This document shows, in pieces, positions 53,924-62,440 of a stretch of DNA of 64,000 nt. The notes under the pieces were generated by a model. That model had not been told where the DNA came from. It searched no databases and was given only the letters and a program-made list of their open reading frames with translations. The position numbers and the translations under genes are program-made. This DNA comes from Bosea sp. F3-2. GTDB taxonomy: Bacteria > Pseudomonadota > Alphaproteobacteria > Rhizobiales > Beijerinckiaceae. Each line of letters begins with the position of its first letter. The first letter of the stretch is position 1. The DNA lies in the NCBI RefSeq assembly GCF_008253865.1, contig NZ_CP042331.1:5111501-5175500 (forward strand), in the 5' to 3' direction.

Positions 53924-55222
53924 ATGCAAGCTCTCGAGACCAATCGCCGTGCGCTGCTGCTCGGCCTCGGCGCCGCCGCGCTGACGACGCAGGCCCTGAC
54001 GGCCTCGGCCCGCACCTTGCCGGCTTTGCCGACGGCGAATATCGGCTCGGACACCGCCTATTGGACGGCCGTGCGCAATCTCTACGCCGTGACACCCGAT
54101 ATGGTGAACCTCGAGAACGGCTATTGGGGCATCATGGCCGAGCCGGTGAAGGCGGAATACAAGCGCCTGACCGACTTCGTGAATTTCGAGAACACGGTCT
54201 ATGCCCGCACCAAGATCGGCAAGGACCTCGACGATGTCCGCGCGCCGCTCGCTGCCTTCCTCGGCGTGGCGCGCGAGGAGATCGCGCTGTCGCGCGGTGC
54301 GACCGAGGCGCTGCAGGCGCTGATCTCCGGCTACAACAAGCTGAAGCCCGGCGACACGGTGCTCTATGCCGATCTCGACTATGACTCGATGCAGTATGCG
54401 ATGAACTGGCTGAAGGGCCGCCGCGGCGTCGATGTCGTCAAGTTTGCCATCCCGGAGCCGGCGACCCGCCAGGCCGTGCTCGATGCCTACGACGCTGCGC
54501 TCAAGGCCAATCCGAAGACCCGGCTGCTGCTGCTGACCCATGTCAGCCACCGCACCGGCCTGATGATGCCGGTCAAGGAGATCGCCGCCATGGCGAAGGC
54601 GCGCGGCGCCGACGCCATCCTCGACGCCGCTCATAGCTGGGGCCAGGTCGACTTCCAGGCCAAGGATCTCGGCGTCGATTTCATCGGCTTCAATCTGCAC
54701 AAATGGATCGGCGCGCCGCTCGGCGTCGGCATGCTCTACATCAACAAGGAGCGCCTGGCCGATATCGACACCTATATGGCCGACGAGGACTTCAAGGCCA
54801 ACGACGTGCGCTCGCGGCTGCACACTGGCACGGTGAACTTCGCCGCGCAGCTCACGGTGCCCACGGCGCTGGCGCTGCATCAGGAGATCGGGCCGCAGGC
54901 CAAGGAGGCGCGTTATCGCCACTTGCGCAACTACTGGGTGGCCAAGGCGCGCGAGCTGAAGGGTGTCGAGATCCAGACGCCGGACGATCCCAGCATGGTC
55001 GCCGGCATCACCTCCTTCGTGCTGACAGGCAAGCGCACGGCAGCGGAGACCAACGCGATCGTCGCGGAGCTGCGCGACAAGCACAAGGTGATGACGGTGC
55101 GCCGCGGCGGCGTCGCCAAGGGCGACACAATCCGCATCTCGCCGGCGCCCTACATCATGGAAGCTGACCTCGACCGCTTCATCGCCGCGCTGGCAGTGGT
55201 CTCGGGCAACCGGGCGGGCTGA
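53924..55222 (+). CDS. Tat-exported class V aminotransferase-like PLP enzyme
   Basis: PLP-fold enzyme of 432 aa, aminotransferase class V (isopenicillin N epimerase/cysteine desulfurase type). The PLP Lys260 is in GFNLHKWIGAPLG. The N-terminus is a twin-arginine signal: NRRALLLGLGAAALTTQA at residues 7-24, likely cut after TASA. An exported PLP enzyme is uncommon, because the cofactor is loaded in the cytoplasm, which Tat export of folded protein permits. GGAGG is 9 bases upstream. The substrate is unknown. It is flanked by sulfur-metabolism genes. Confidence 0.85.
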   Translation: MQALETNRRALLLGLGAAALTTQALTASARTLPALPTANIGSDTAYWTAVRNLYAVTPDMVNLENGYWGIMAEPVKAEYKRLTDFVNFENTVYARTKIGKDLDDVRAPLAAFLGVAREEIALSRGATEALQALISGYNKLKPGDTVLYADLDYDSMQYAMNWLKGRRGVDVVKFAIPEPATRQAVLDAYDAALKANPKTRLLLLTHVSHRTGLMMPVKEIAAMAKARGADAILDAAHSWGQVDFQAKDLGVDFIGFNLHKWIGAPLGVGMLYINKERLADIDTYMADEDFKANDVRSRLHTGTVNFAAQLTVPTALALHQEIGPQAKEARYRHLRNYWVAKARELKGVEIQTPDDPSMVAGITSFVLTGKRTAAETNAIVAELRDKHKVMTVRRGGVAKGDTIRISPAPYIMEADLDRFIAALAVVSGNRAG

Positions 55223-55240
55223 GCCCGATCAAGAAAACAG

Positions 55241-55266
55241 GAGGGACAGGGCTTGCCCTGTCCCTC
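55241..55266. terminator. Bidirectional hairpin between convergent genes
   Basis: GAGGGACAGGGC-TT-GCCCTGTCCCTC, 12-base perfect arms between the PLP enzyme and cysteine dioxygenase genes. Lacks a clear T run, but the place and strength suggest transcript ends for both. Confidence 0.65.
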
Positions 55267-55288
55267 GGAGCTCCAGCCGCTGCGAATG

Positions 55289-55810
55289 TCAGCCGCTGAC
55301 AGCAGTGTATTCGGTCTCGATCGAGGAAGCGTGAACCTCGTGGTCGAAGCCGTAGATATGGATCGAGATCGCCTCGCCCGGTCCGAAATTGCGCATGCGG
55401 TGGATGTTCGGGCCGGAGGGGAGCATGCAGGCGACATAGCCCGGCTTGCGCTCTTGCTCCTCGGTCGCAACGGCGCGGGTCGCGTCGATGGCGCGATACC
55501 AGGTCTCGGTCACGGTGCCGGAGACGACGCCGAAGCAGCACGAGCAGTGGTGATCATGGATCGAGGTGGCCGAGCCTTCGCCCCAGACGATCGCCCAGAC
55601 GCTGACGTCCTCATTGCCGGCGAGCAGGTTGCGGCTGTAGCCGCCCGCCTTGCGCTCCAACGGCAGGCGCTGGATCAGATCCGGCATGTCGACGAGTTCC
55701 TGCAAGACTTCGCGTGCGGCGGTGAGATAGTCGCGGGATAGGGTGCCGGCATCGGTCCGCAGGCTCTGCAGCACGGCCCCGCGCCGCTCCTCGCTCAGAA
55801 ATCCCTGCAT
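55289..55810 (-). CDS. Cysteine dioxygenase family protein
   Basis: Cupin-fold mononuclear iron dioxygenase, 173 aa. The Fe ligands are His85 and His87 in TSIHDHHCSCCFGV and His137 in PNIHRMRNFG; the sequence also has GTVTETWYRAI. Cysteine dioxygenase oxidises cysteine to cysteine sulfinate, controlling sulfur flow. A Cys at 91-92 lies where mammalian enzymes have the Cys-Tyr crosslink. It is divergent from an Lrp regulator that probably controls it. The start at 55810 is preferred over a longer Met at 55948, which would enter the promoter region. Confidence 0.88.
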   Translation of the reverse strand: MQGFLSEERRGAVLQSLRTDAGTLSRDYLTAAREVLQELVDMPDLIQRLPLERKAGGYSRNLLAGNEDVSVWAIVWGEGSATSIHDHHCSCCFGVVSGTVTETWYRAIDATRAVATEEQERKPGYVACMLPSGPNIHRMRNFGPGEAISIHIYGFDHEVHASSIETEYTAVSG

Positions 55811-55989
55811 GCCATTCCCCTCTCGATTGCTGGGAAAATCATACGGGACGCGTGCAGGCATCAGTTTGCGGAGATGGAGAATTTTCTTCCCTAATTGAAA
55901 ACAATTGCCTGATATGGGATGATATTTGGAAAATATTCTCCGTTTCATTCTTTCGGAAAGAAGCTGATTCCGAAGTCAACCGAGGTGTC
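55811..55989. promoter_or_regulatory. Divergent AT-rich promoter region between cysteine dioxygenase and Lrp genes
   Basis: 179 bases with several AT-rich elements: AATTG-AAAA-CAATT at 55893-55906 and the near-palindrome GGAAAATATTCTCC at 55928-55941, similar to Lrp-type sites. Such sites between a regulator and its divergent target are typical of Lrp local regulators. Confidence 0.5.
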
Positions 55990-56463
55990 ATGGCCAAGCT
56001 CGATGCTTTCGACCTGCGCATTCTGGCGCGGCTGCAGGAGGATGCGAGCCTCCCGCTCGCGGAGCTTGCGGAGGCGGTGGGGCTGTCGTCATCACCCTGC
56101 TGGCGGCGGGTGCAGAAGCTGGAGGAAAGCGGATACATCAAGCGCCGCGTCGCGCTGCTCGACCGGGAGAAGCTCAAGGCCGGCGTCACCGTCTTCATCG
56201 CGATCAAGACGGCCCGCCATTCGATGGAGTGGCTGGAGCGCTTTCATCAGGCCGTGCACGATCTGCCGGAGATCGTCGACTTCTACCGGATGAGCGGCGA
56301 GATCGACTATCTGCTCAAGGCCTATGTCGCCGATATCGCCGCCTATGACGCGCTCTACAAGAAGCTGATCTCGCGCATCGATCTCAGTGACGTGACCTCG
56401 ATGTTCGCGATGGAGGAGCTGAAATCCACCTCGGCGATCCCGCTGGGTTTCGCCGAGGTGTGA
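55990..56463 (+). CDS. Lrp/AsnC family regulator
   Basis: A 157-aa regulator, second of its family in this region. The winged helix includes LAELAEAVGLSSSPCWRRVQ (about 24-43) and the C-terminal RAM domain has MSGEIDYLLKAYVADIAAYD. It is divergent from cysteine dioxygenase, so it is a plausible cysteine-sensing activator, like other Lrp-type regulators next to cysteine genes. GAGG lies 6 bases upstream of the start. Confidence 0.93.
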   Translation: MAKLDAFDLRILARLQEDASLPLAELAEAVGLSSSPCWRRVQKLEESGYIKRRVALLDREKLKAGVTVFIAIKTARHSMEWLERFHQAVHDLPEIVDFYRMSGEIDYLLKAYVADIAAYDALYKKLISRIDLSDVTSMFAMEELKSTSAIPLGFAEV

Positions 56464-56480
56464 ACGTCGGCGGTGGAAAC

Positions 56481-56510
56481 AAAAAAGGGAGCGGCCAACC
56501 GCTCCCTTTT
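56481..56510. terminator. Bidirectional terminator
   Basis: AAAAAAGGGAGCGG-ccaa-CCGCTCCCTTTT: ten-base stem with A run on one side and T run on the other, between the Lrp gene and the convergent OmpW gene. Confidence 0.9.
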
Positions 56511-56542
56511 CCCCAGTCGAACCGCCGAAGCCGTATTGGATC

Positions 56543-57232
56543 TCAGAAGCGGTAGGTGATGCCGGTGCCGATCAGCCAGGGGTCGATCTTGACCTTGCCG
56601 GCAATGAGCCCGTTATTCACCTTCACCTTCGGCTCCAGGAAGATCTTCTTGACATCGAAGTTGATGCCCCAGTGCTGGTCGATCATGTAGTCGAAGCCGG
56701 CTTGCAGGGCGAAGCCGAAGGAATCCTTCAGGTCGAAATCGGTGAAGCCGCCCTTGGCCTTCTCGTCGAAGAAGACGGTGTAGTTCACGCCGACGCCGAG
56801 ATAGGGCTTGAAGGCGCCGAGATCGGTGAAATGGTACTGCAGCATCAGGGTCGGCGGCAGCAGCCAGGCCGAGCCGATGCGCGCGCCAGCGAGGCTGCCC
56901 GCGCCCTTCACATTGTGCGGGGTGACGCCGAGGACGAGCTCGGCGGCGATGTTCTTGGTAAAGAAGTAGGTGATGTCGAGCTCGGGCACGACCGAGTTGG
57001 AGATGTCGACCTTGCCGCCGACGATCGGCGCGCCGCCCAGCCTCAGGCTCGCCTCCTCCTGCGGGATGACGAAGAGCGCGCGGCCGCGGATCATCCACGG
57101 GCTCCAGCTGGTCAGCACCGGTGCCAGCGGCGCGGCCTTGGCCGAAGGCAGGTCGGCCGCATGGGCGCTTGTCAGGGCCGTGGCGCCGAGCAGTGCGGCG
57201 GCGAAGGAGAGACGGATCGAACGAGATATCAT
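56543..57232 (-). CDS. OmpW family outer-membrane protein
   Basis: Eight-stranded beta-barrel protein, 229 aa. Signal peptide at about 1-25 (MISRSIRLSFAAALLGATAL). The OmpW signatures are YFFTKNIAAELVLGVTPH, WLLPPTLMLQYHF and YLGVGVNYTVFF; it ends with aromatic YRF as outer-membrane proteins do. OmpW forms a narrow hydrophobic pore. It is followed on the same strand beyond a 152-base gap by prfC upstream. Confidence 0.92.
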   Translation of the reverse strand: MISRSIRLSFAAALLGATALTSAHAADLPSAKAAPLAPVLTSWSPWMIRGRALFVIPQEEASLRLGGAPIVGGKVDISNSVVPELDITYFFTKNIAAELVLGVTPHNVKGAGSLAGARIGSAWLLPPTLMLQYHFTDLGAFKPYLGVGVNYTVFFDEKAKGGFTDFDLKDSFGFALQAGFDYMIDQHWGINFDVKKIFLEPKVKVNNGLIAGKVKIDPWLIGTGITYRF

Positions 57233-57384
57233 GGCAGCAGCTTCCGGAGTCGCGAGCCTGCGGCGCGGGTTGCGCCTCAAGGCTCATGTCTCCATCAGCG
57301 CCCGTTTCGCGCGATGCGAATTGATGCGGATCAACCCGAAAGGCGTGCGCTGCGGCCTGTCGCTTTCAGGCCACAGCAGTCTGC

Positions 57385-59010
57385 TCAGCCTTTCGTGACC
57401 TTCTGATAGTCCTTCACGTCGGAGAAGCGGACATCGGGCGCGCGCTCGGCGTCGTATTTCAGCGTGAACTGGGACGAGGCCATGAACACCGGGTCGCCGT
57501 CGAGGTCATCGGCCATCGAGGAAGGCTTCAGTCCGACGAATTTCGCCAGCGCCGCCTTGTCGTCCGACGAGACCCAGCGCGCGATCGAGAACTGGCAGGG
57601 CTCGAAATCGACGGGAAGCGAATACTCGGCGTCCATGCGCTCCTTCAGCACGTCGAGCTGGAGCGCGCCGACGACGCCGACGATGGCGGGAGCGCCGTCA
57701 TGCGGCAGGAAGAGCTGGACGACGCCTTCCTCCGCCATCTGCTGCAGCGCCTCGCGCAGCTTCTTGGCCTTCATCGCGTCCTTGAGCTTGACGCGGCGCA
57801 GGATTTCCGGCGCGAAGCTCGGCACGCCCTTGAAGACGATATCCTCGCCCTCGGTCAGCGTATCGCCGATGCGCAGCGTGCCATGGTTCGGCAGGCCGAC
57901 GATGTCGCCGGCAAAGGCTTCCTCGGCGATCGAGCGGTCGCGGGCGAAGAAGAACTGCGGTGCGTTGAGCGGCATCGGCTTGCCGGTGCGCACCAGCTTG
58001 GCCTTCATGCCGCGTGTGAGCTTGCCCGAGCAGACGCGCATGAAGGCGATGCGGTCGCGGTGGTTCGGGTCCATGTTCGCCTGAATCTTGAAGACGAAGC
58101 CGGTCATCTTCGGCTCGGCCGCCTCGATCGGGCGCTTGTCGGCGAGCTGGGCGCGCGGGCTCGGAGCGAACGCGCCGAGCGCATCGATCAGGTCGCGCAC
58201 GCCGTAGTCGCGCAGCGCCGCGCCGAAATAGAGCGGCGTCAGATGGCCTTCGCGGAAAGCCTGCAGGTCGAAGGGCTTCAGGCCCTCGCTGGCAAGGAAG
58301 ACCTCCTCGCGCCAGGTTTCGGCGGCGCCGTGCGGCAGAAGCTCGTCGAACAGCGGATCGTCCCAGCCGGAGACTTGTCTGTCCTCGGCGCTCTCGTCGC
58401 CCTTCTGATTGCGGCGGAAGGTATTGGCCTTGAGGTCGTAGGTGCCGGCGAATTCGCGGCCCCGGCCCACCGGCCAGGTCATCGGCGCGACGTCGAGCGC
58501 CAGCGTGGTCTCGATCTCGTTGATCAGGTCGAAGGGATCGCGCGTCTCGCGGTCGACCTTGTTGATGAAGGTGACGATCGGGATGTCGCGCAGGCGGCAG
58601 ACCTCGAACAGCTTCTTGGTGCGGTCCTCGATGCCCTTCGCCGCGTCGATCACCATCACCGCACTGTCGACCGCAGTCAGGGTGCGATAGGTGTCTTCCG
58701 AGAAGTCCTCGTGGCCGGGCGTGTCGAGCAGGTTGAAGACGTGGCCGCCATATTCGAAGGTCATCACCGAGGTGACGACCGAGATGCCGCGCTGGCGCTC
58801 GATCTTCATCCAGTCCGACGAGGTCTGGCGGCGGCCCTGCTTGGCACGCACCTCGCCGGCGAGCTGAATGGCGCCGCCGAAATAGAGCAGCTTCTCGGTC
58901 AGCGTCGTCTTGCCCGCGTCCGGGTGCGAGATGATGGCGAAGGTGCGCCGGCGCGCATGCGGCGCGGCGCTGGCCACGGCCGGGGCCTCTAGTGTCGAAA
59001 GATCGGTCAT
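57385..59010 (-). CDS. prfC: Peptide chain release factor 3
   Basis: GTPase RF3, which recycles RF1/RF2 from the ribosome, 541 aa. The G1 motif is ISHPDAGKTTLTEK (27-40); G2/G3 include RQRGISVVTSVM and DTPGHEDFSEDTYRTL; G4 is FINKVDRE. The length is about the usual 527-530 plus a short N-terminal extension. The start MTDLSTLE was chosen; Met codons further upstream (59019 and 59070) are possible. Confidence 0.96.
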   Translation of the reverse strand: MTDLSTLEAPAVASAAPHARRRTFAIISHPDAGKTTLTEKLLYFGGAIQLAGEVRAKQGRRQTSSDWMKIERQRGISVVTSVMTFEYGGHVFNLLDTPGHEDFSEDTYRTLTAVDSAVMVIDAAKGIEDRTKKLFEVCRLRDIPIVTFINKVDRETRDPFDLINEIETTLALDVAPMTWPVGRGREFAGTYDLKANTFRRNQKGDESAEDRQVSGWDDPLFDELLPHGAAETWREEVFLASEGLKPFDLQAFREGHLTPLYFGAALRDYGVRDLIDALGAFAPSPRAQLADKRPIEAAEPKMTGFVFKIQANMDPNHRDRIAFMRVCSGKLTRGMKAKLVRTGKPMPLNAPQFFFARDRSIAEEAFAGDIVGLPNHGTLRIGDTLTEGEDIVFKGVPSFAPEILRRVKLKDAMKAKKLREALQQMAEEGVVQLFLPHDGAPAIVGVVGALQLDVLKERMDAEYSLPVDFEPCQFSIARWVSSDDKAALAKFVGLKPSSMADDLDGDPVFMASSQFTLKYDAERAPDVRFSDVKDYQKVTKG

Positions 59011-59065
59011 GGCGCGCATGAAGACGGAAGGGGGGCGGAAGTCAATCGTTGCCGCTGTCCTGCTT

Positions 59066-59215
59066 GTCATTCCGGAGCTTCGCGTCAGCGAAGAACCCGG
59101 AACCCACGACCGGTGAGCGTTTGGCGTTATTGGATCGATATGTCCAACGGAAAACCATGAGGTCTCCCCCGGTCGCGGGTTCCGGGTTCGGCCCTGTGGG
59201 CCGCCCCGGAATGAC
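59066..59215. repeat. Dispersed palindromic repeat, family A copy 4
   Basis: Ends GTCATTCCGG and CCGGAATGAC, with inner arms CCCGGAACCCACGACCGGTG and CGGTCGCGGGTTCCGGG. The left part is the most diverged copy. It lies between prfC and the ABC-2 permease gene. Confidence 0.8.
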
Positions 59216-59223
59216 AGGGTGGT

Positions 59224-60000
59224 TCAGTTCTTCAGCCGATAACCCGTCTTGAAGATCCAGCCGACGACGGCGATGCAGGCGGCGAGGAAGAGCAGCGTCA
59301 TGCCGAGGCTCACGCCGAGGCTGACATCGGCGAGCCCAAAGAAGCTCCAGCGGAAGCCGCTGATCAGGTAGACGACCGGGTTGAACAGCGTCACCGTTTG
59401 CCAGAAGGGCGGCAGCATGCTGATCGAGTAGAAGGAGCCGCCGAGGAAGGCGAGCGGCGTCACGATCAGCAGCGGGATGACCTGCAGCTTCTCGAAACCG
59501 TCGGCCCAGATGCCGATGATGAAGCCGAACAGGCTGAAGGTCGTCGCCGTCAGCACCAGGAAGAGCAGCATCATGACGGGATGCTCGATCCTCAGCGGCA
59601 CGAAGAAGGTCGCCGTCGCCAGGATGATCAGCCCGAGCAGGATCGATTTCGACGCGGCCGCCCCGACATAGGCGATCACCGCCTCCCACCAGGCGACCGG
59701 CGCCGAGAGCAGCTCGTAGATCGTGCCGGTGAACTTGGGGAAGTAGATCGCGAAGGAGGCGTTGGCGATGCTCTGAGTCAGGAGCGAGAGCATGATCAGG
59801 CCGGGCACGATGAAGGCGCCATAGGGCACGCCGTCGATCGATTGCATGCGCGAGCCGATCGCGCCGCCAAAGACGATGAAATAGAGCGAGGTCGACAGTA
59901 CGGGTGAGACGATGCTCTGCAGCGGCGTGCGCCAGGTGCGGGCCATCTCGAAACGGTAGATCGCGGCGATGGCGCGCGGGTTAAAGCTCGCGGCGCTCAT
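59224..60000 (-). CDS. ABC-2 type transporter permease (YadH-like)
   Basis: Permease of 258 aa with six helices, ABC-2 family. Characteristic parts are SPVLSTSLYFIVFGGAIGSR, ILATATFFVPLRIEHPVMM and NPVVYLISGFRWSFFG. Together with the ATPase next to it, it is like E. coli YadGH, whose substrate is uncertain. It overlaps the ATPase gene by four bases. Confidence 0.9.
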   Translation of the reverse strand: MSAASFNPRAIAAIYRFEMARTWRTPLQSIVSPVLSTSLYFIVFGGAIGSRMQSIDGVPYGAFIVPGLIMLSLLTQSIANASFAIYFPKFTGTIYELLSAPVAWWEAVIAYVGAAASKSILLGLIILATATFFVPLRIEHPVMMLLFLVLTATTFSLFGFIIGIWADGFEKLQVIPLLIVTPLAFLGGSFYSISMLPPFWQTVTLFNPVVYLISGFRWSFFGLADVSLGVSLGMTLLFLAACIAVVGWIFKTGYRLKN

Positions 60001-60947
60001 GCCTGCTCCCTCACCAGATTGACGAAGATCTCTTCCAGCGAGCTCTGGCTGGTGCTGAGGTCGCGGAAGCGGATGCCCGCTTCCGACAGGCCCTGGAGCA
60101 GCGTGGTGATGCCGGTGCGCTCGGCCTGTGTGTCGTAGGTGTAGACGAGCTCGTCGCCGTCGGCCGAGAGCTTGAGATCGAAATCCGCGAGCGCTTCCGG
60201 AACGGCACCGATCGGCTGCTGGAGCTGCAGGGCAAGCTGCTTCTTGCCGAGCTTTCGCATCAGCTCGGCCTTCTCCTCGATCAGGATGATCTCGCCCTTG
60301 GAGATGACGCCGACGCGATCGGCCATCTCCTCGGCCTCCTCGATGTAATGGGTGGTCAGGATGATGGTAACGCCATCATCTCTGAGTCGGCGAACCATCT
60401 GCCACATGTCCTGCCTGAGCTCGACATCGACGCCCGCCGTCGGCTCGTCGAGGAAGAGGATGCGCGGCTCGTGGGCGAGTGCCTTGGCGATCATCACGCG
60501 CCGCTTCATGCCGCCGGAGAGGCGGCGGATCTGCGTGTCCTTCTTGTCCCAGAGCGAGAGGTCCTTGAGGATCCGCTCGATCAGAGCCGGGTCCTTCGGC
60601 TTGCCGAAGAGGCCGCGGCTGAAGCTGACCGTCGCCCAGACCGTCTCGAAGGCGTCGGTCGTCAGCTCCTGCGGGACGAGGCCGATGGCGGCGCGAGCCG
60701 CGCGATAGTCGCGCTGAATGTCATGGCCGTAGGCCAGGACGGTGCCGGTGCTCGGGCGCACCAGCCCGCAGATGATGCTGATCAGCGTCGTCTTGCCGGC
60801 GCCGTTGGGGCCGAGCAGGGCGAATATCTCGCCGCGCCGGATGGCGAGATCGACGGTCTTCAGCGCGGTGAAGCCGGTGGCATAGGTCTTGGACAGACCT
60901 GAGACCGAGATGATCGGCGGTGTCGATGGCGAATGCATGGACTGCAT
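59997..60947 (-). CDS. ABC transporter ATP-binding protein (YadG-like)
   Basis: ATPase of the ABC-2 exporter, 316 aa (E. coli YadG 308). Walker A GPNGAGKTTLISI, signature LSGGMKRRVMIAKAL, Walker B ILFLDEPTAGVDVE, switch LTTHYIEEAEEMADRV. The C-terminal region adds a regulatory domain of about 80 residues. The start at 60947 or 60938 is uncertain; the Met at 60986 is a third option. Confidence 0.92.
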   Translation of the reverse strand: MQSMHSPSTPPIISVSGLSKTYATGFTALKTVDLAIRRGEIFALLGPNGAGKTTLISIICGLVRPSTGTVLAYGHDIQRDYRAARAAIGLVPQELTTDAFETVWATVSFSRGLFGKPKDPALIERILKDLSLWDKKDTQIRRLSGGMKRRVMIAKALAHEPRILFLDEPTAGVDVELRQDMWQMVRRLRDDGVTIILTTHYIEEAEEMADRVGVISKGEIILIEEKAELMRKLGKKQLALQLQQPIGAVPEALADFDLKLSADGDELVYTYDTQAERTGITTLLQGLSEAGIRFRDLSTSQSSLEEIFVNLVREQA

Positions 60948-61042
60948 ATAGGTCAGGTTGCTCGGGGTTGCGACGGCAGGGGGCATGACGGGGAAGCATG
61001 ATCGCCTGTCAGTGTGCGGCGGCAGCCTGCCCGCAAAGCAAC

Positions 61043-61072
61043 GAGGCCGGACCTGAGCCCGGCCTCGTTCCT
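61043..61072 (-). terminator. Candidate terminator behind the 24-residue peptide gene
   Basis: On the minus strand a strong stem AACGAGGCCGG / CCGGCCTCGTT with a loop of about 7 bases, followed by GCTTTGC. It lies 16 bases beyond the stop of the micro-ORF. No long T run, so moderate confidence. Confidence 0.6.
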
Positions 61073-61087
61073 CAAGGAAGCATCTGC

Positions 61088-61162
61088 CTATTTCATGAAG
61101 AACCACAACAGGATGATGATCGGGATCGGAACACCCAAAAGCCATAGGATGATCGAACGCAT
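61088..61162 (-). CDS. 24-residue single-pass membrane peptide
   Basis: A 25-codon ORF reading MRSIILWLLGVPIPIIILLW, then FFMK. Its GAGGGG ribosome site is well placed and the helix spans almost the whole peptide. It is like very short membrane peptides I recall from alphaproteobacteria (a RSIILWLLGVPI-type pattern). It is upstream of the ABC ATPase on the same strand but has its own terminator-like hairpin, so it is probably its own unit. Confidence 0.7.
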   Translation of the reverse strand: MRSIILWLLGVPIPIIILLWFFMK

Positions 61163-61221
61163 CGGCAGCCCCTCATTGAAAGGATGATGGTGCGGCAACG
61201 CCCTCGAATGGCTGAAAGTTC

Positions 61222-61872
61222 CTACTGACTCGCGCCTAGGGATGGGGCCAGGGCTTCCGCACTCGGGTGCCAGAGAGGTTGGTAGCCGTGCCTCAACGCG
61301 GCGAGTGTGGCTGGTGGGGTGAGGACGATCACCAGCCCTTTGGGCCGTGGCCGAAGCGCGGCATAGCCTGCTGGCGACCACAGCAGGGCTGCGCTCCCGC
61401 GCAGTGCGAGAAATGCTCCGCTCTCGCCGGAGAGCAGCATCGTGCCGTCCGGCAGCTCGTCGGCCGGTAGATGACGGGTGCGCTTGGCTCGGCCGATCCG
61501 GCGATCGGCATCGAGGATACGGTCGATCTCGGGAAAGAGCGGCGTCTCCGGGAGGCTCAGGCCCCTCACCAGCGCGTCGCGATAGGCGAGCGCGTCGCGG
61601 CGGCGGCATTCCATACAGGGGCGGTGGCCGGCTGCGAGCGCCGTCACCTCGTCGCAAAAGAAGAGTTCGGTGTAGCCGCGGCCCCAGACTTTCCGGCGTC
61701 GCCCCTTGAATGAGAGCACGCAGCAGAGCCAGTGCTGCGTCGCCTGGATGCGGGTCGGCACCTCGCGCCGGTCGGGATCGTGGAAGCGGCCGCCGCGATT
61801 GCCGAAGAACAGCCCGCGCGCCGGATCGGCGAAGAGCGTGCCGTCAGGCCTGACGCGGTTGGGCAGGGGCAT
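61222..61872 (-). CDS. Conserved hypothetical protein with HxxCxxC motif
   Basis: A 216-aa protein. Motif pieces: GNRGGRFHDPDRREV near 24-38, WLCCVLSFKGRRRKVWGRGY, and a metal-binding-like GHRPCMECRRRDAL with His83, Cys86, Cys89. The family occurs in Rhizobiales without known function. The basic patches and the knuckle-like motif suggest nucleic-acid binding, but that is only an inference. The start MPLPNRVRPDG at 61872 is best supported by the N-terminal motif. Confidence 0.75.
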   Translation of the reverse strand: MPLPNRVRPDGTLFADPARGLFFGNRGGRFHDPDRREVPTRIQATQHWLCCVLSFKGRRRKVWGRGYTELFFCDEVTALAAGHRPCMECRRRDALAYRDALVRGLSLPETPLFPEIDRILDADRRIGRAKRTRHLPADELPDGTMLLSGESGAFLALRGSAALLWSPAGYAALRPRPKGLVIVLTPPATLAALRHGYQPLWHPSAEALAPSLGASQ

Positions 61873-62112
61873 GGCCGATCTCCGTTGCGAGTGCGCGAGC
61901 ACGTTAAGCCACCCCGCGTCAGATCGCGTCAGCGATGTCGACCGTGGCAGCTTGCCCTCAACGCGACGGAACGAGTCAGCGCGTATCCCGCCAAGGGCTG
62001 AGATAGCGAGCCTGCGAAGACAGAAAGGAGGTTGGCGGTCGTTGTCGACCTCCAGCCCCCCTTTTATTCGATCCTGGTTTAGACCGCTTTGCTCCGGCCG
62101 GTCCCAGCCTTC

Positions 62113-62337
62113 TCAGGCTGCTCCAACTGTTCGGCTGGTATCCGCATTGACGCGCTCGACGTCGCTGCGTGACAGGCCGAGATCCGACAGGGCTCGGTCG
62201 TCCATCGCGTAGAGCGCACGGGCGCTGCTCCTGGCATCGAGCCAGGCCTCGAGCTGCAACAGCAGCCCCAGGGCGCGGCCGCTCGACCGGCGGGCGGCGG
62301 AGAAGGAAAGTCCGGCTATGGCTGGGCTGACGTGCAT
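62113..62337 (-). CDS. DUF1127 domain small protein
   Basis: A 74-aa protein with the DUF1127 domain at its C-terminus: YAMDDRALSDLGLSRSDVER. DUF1127 peptides in alphaproteobacteria bind RNA-linked partners and affect phosphate and carbon metabolism (Agrobacterium). AGAGG sits before the ATG. It is divergent from the LysR gene, an arrangement seen often. Confidence 0.87.
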   Translation of the reverse strand: MHVSPAIAGLSFSAARRSSGRALGLLLQLEAWLDARSSARALYAMDDRALSDLGLSRSDVERVNADTSRTVGAA

Positions 62338-62440
62338 GACGTGCCTCTTCGGTGATCTAACTACCTGCAAATTTGCGCCTTGCCCAAGGGGGAAGCAAAT
62401 GCGAAGTTCTTCGCCTTGCCCAAGCTGAACTTGGCCTGAT

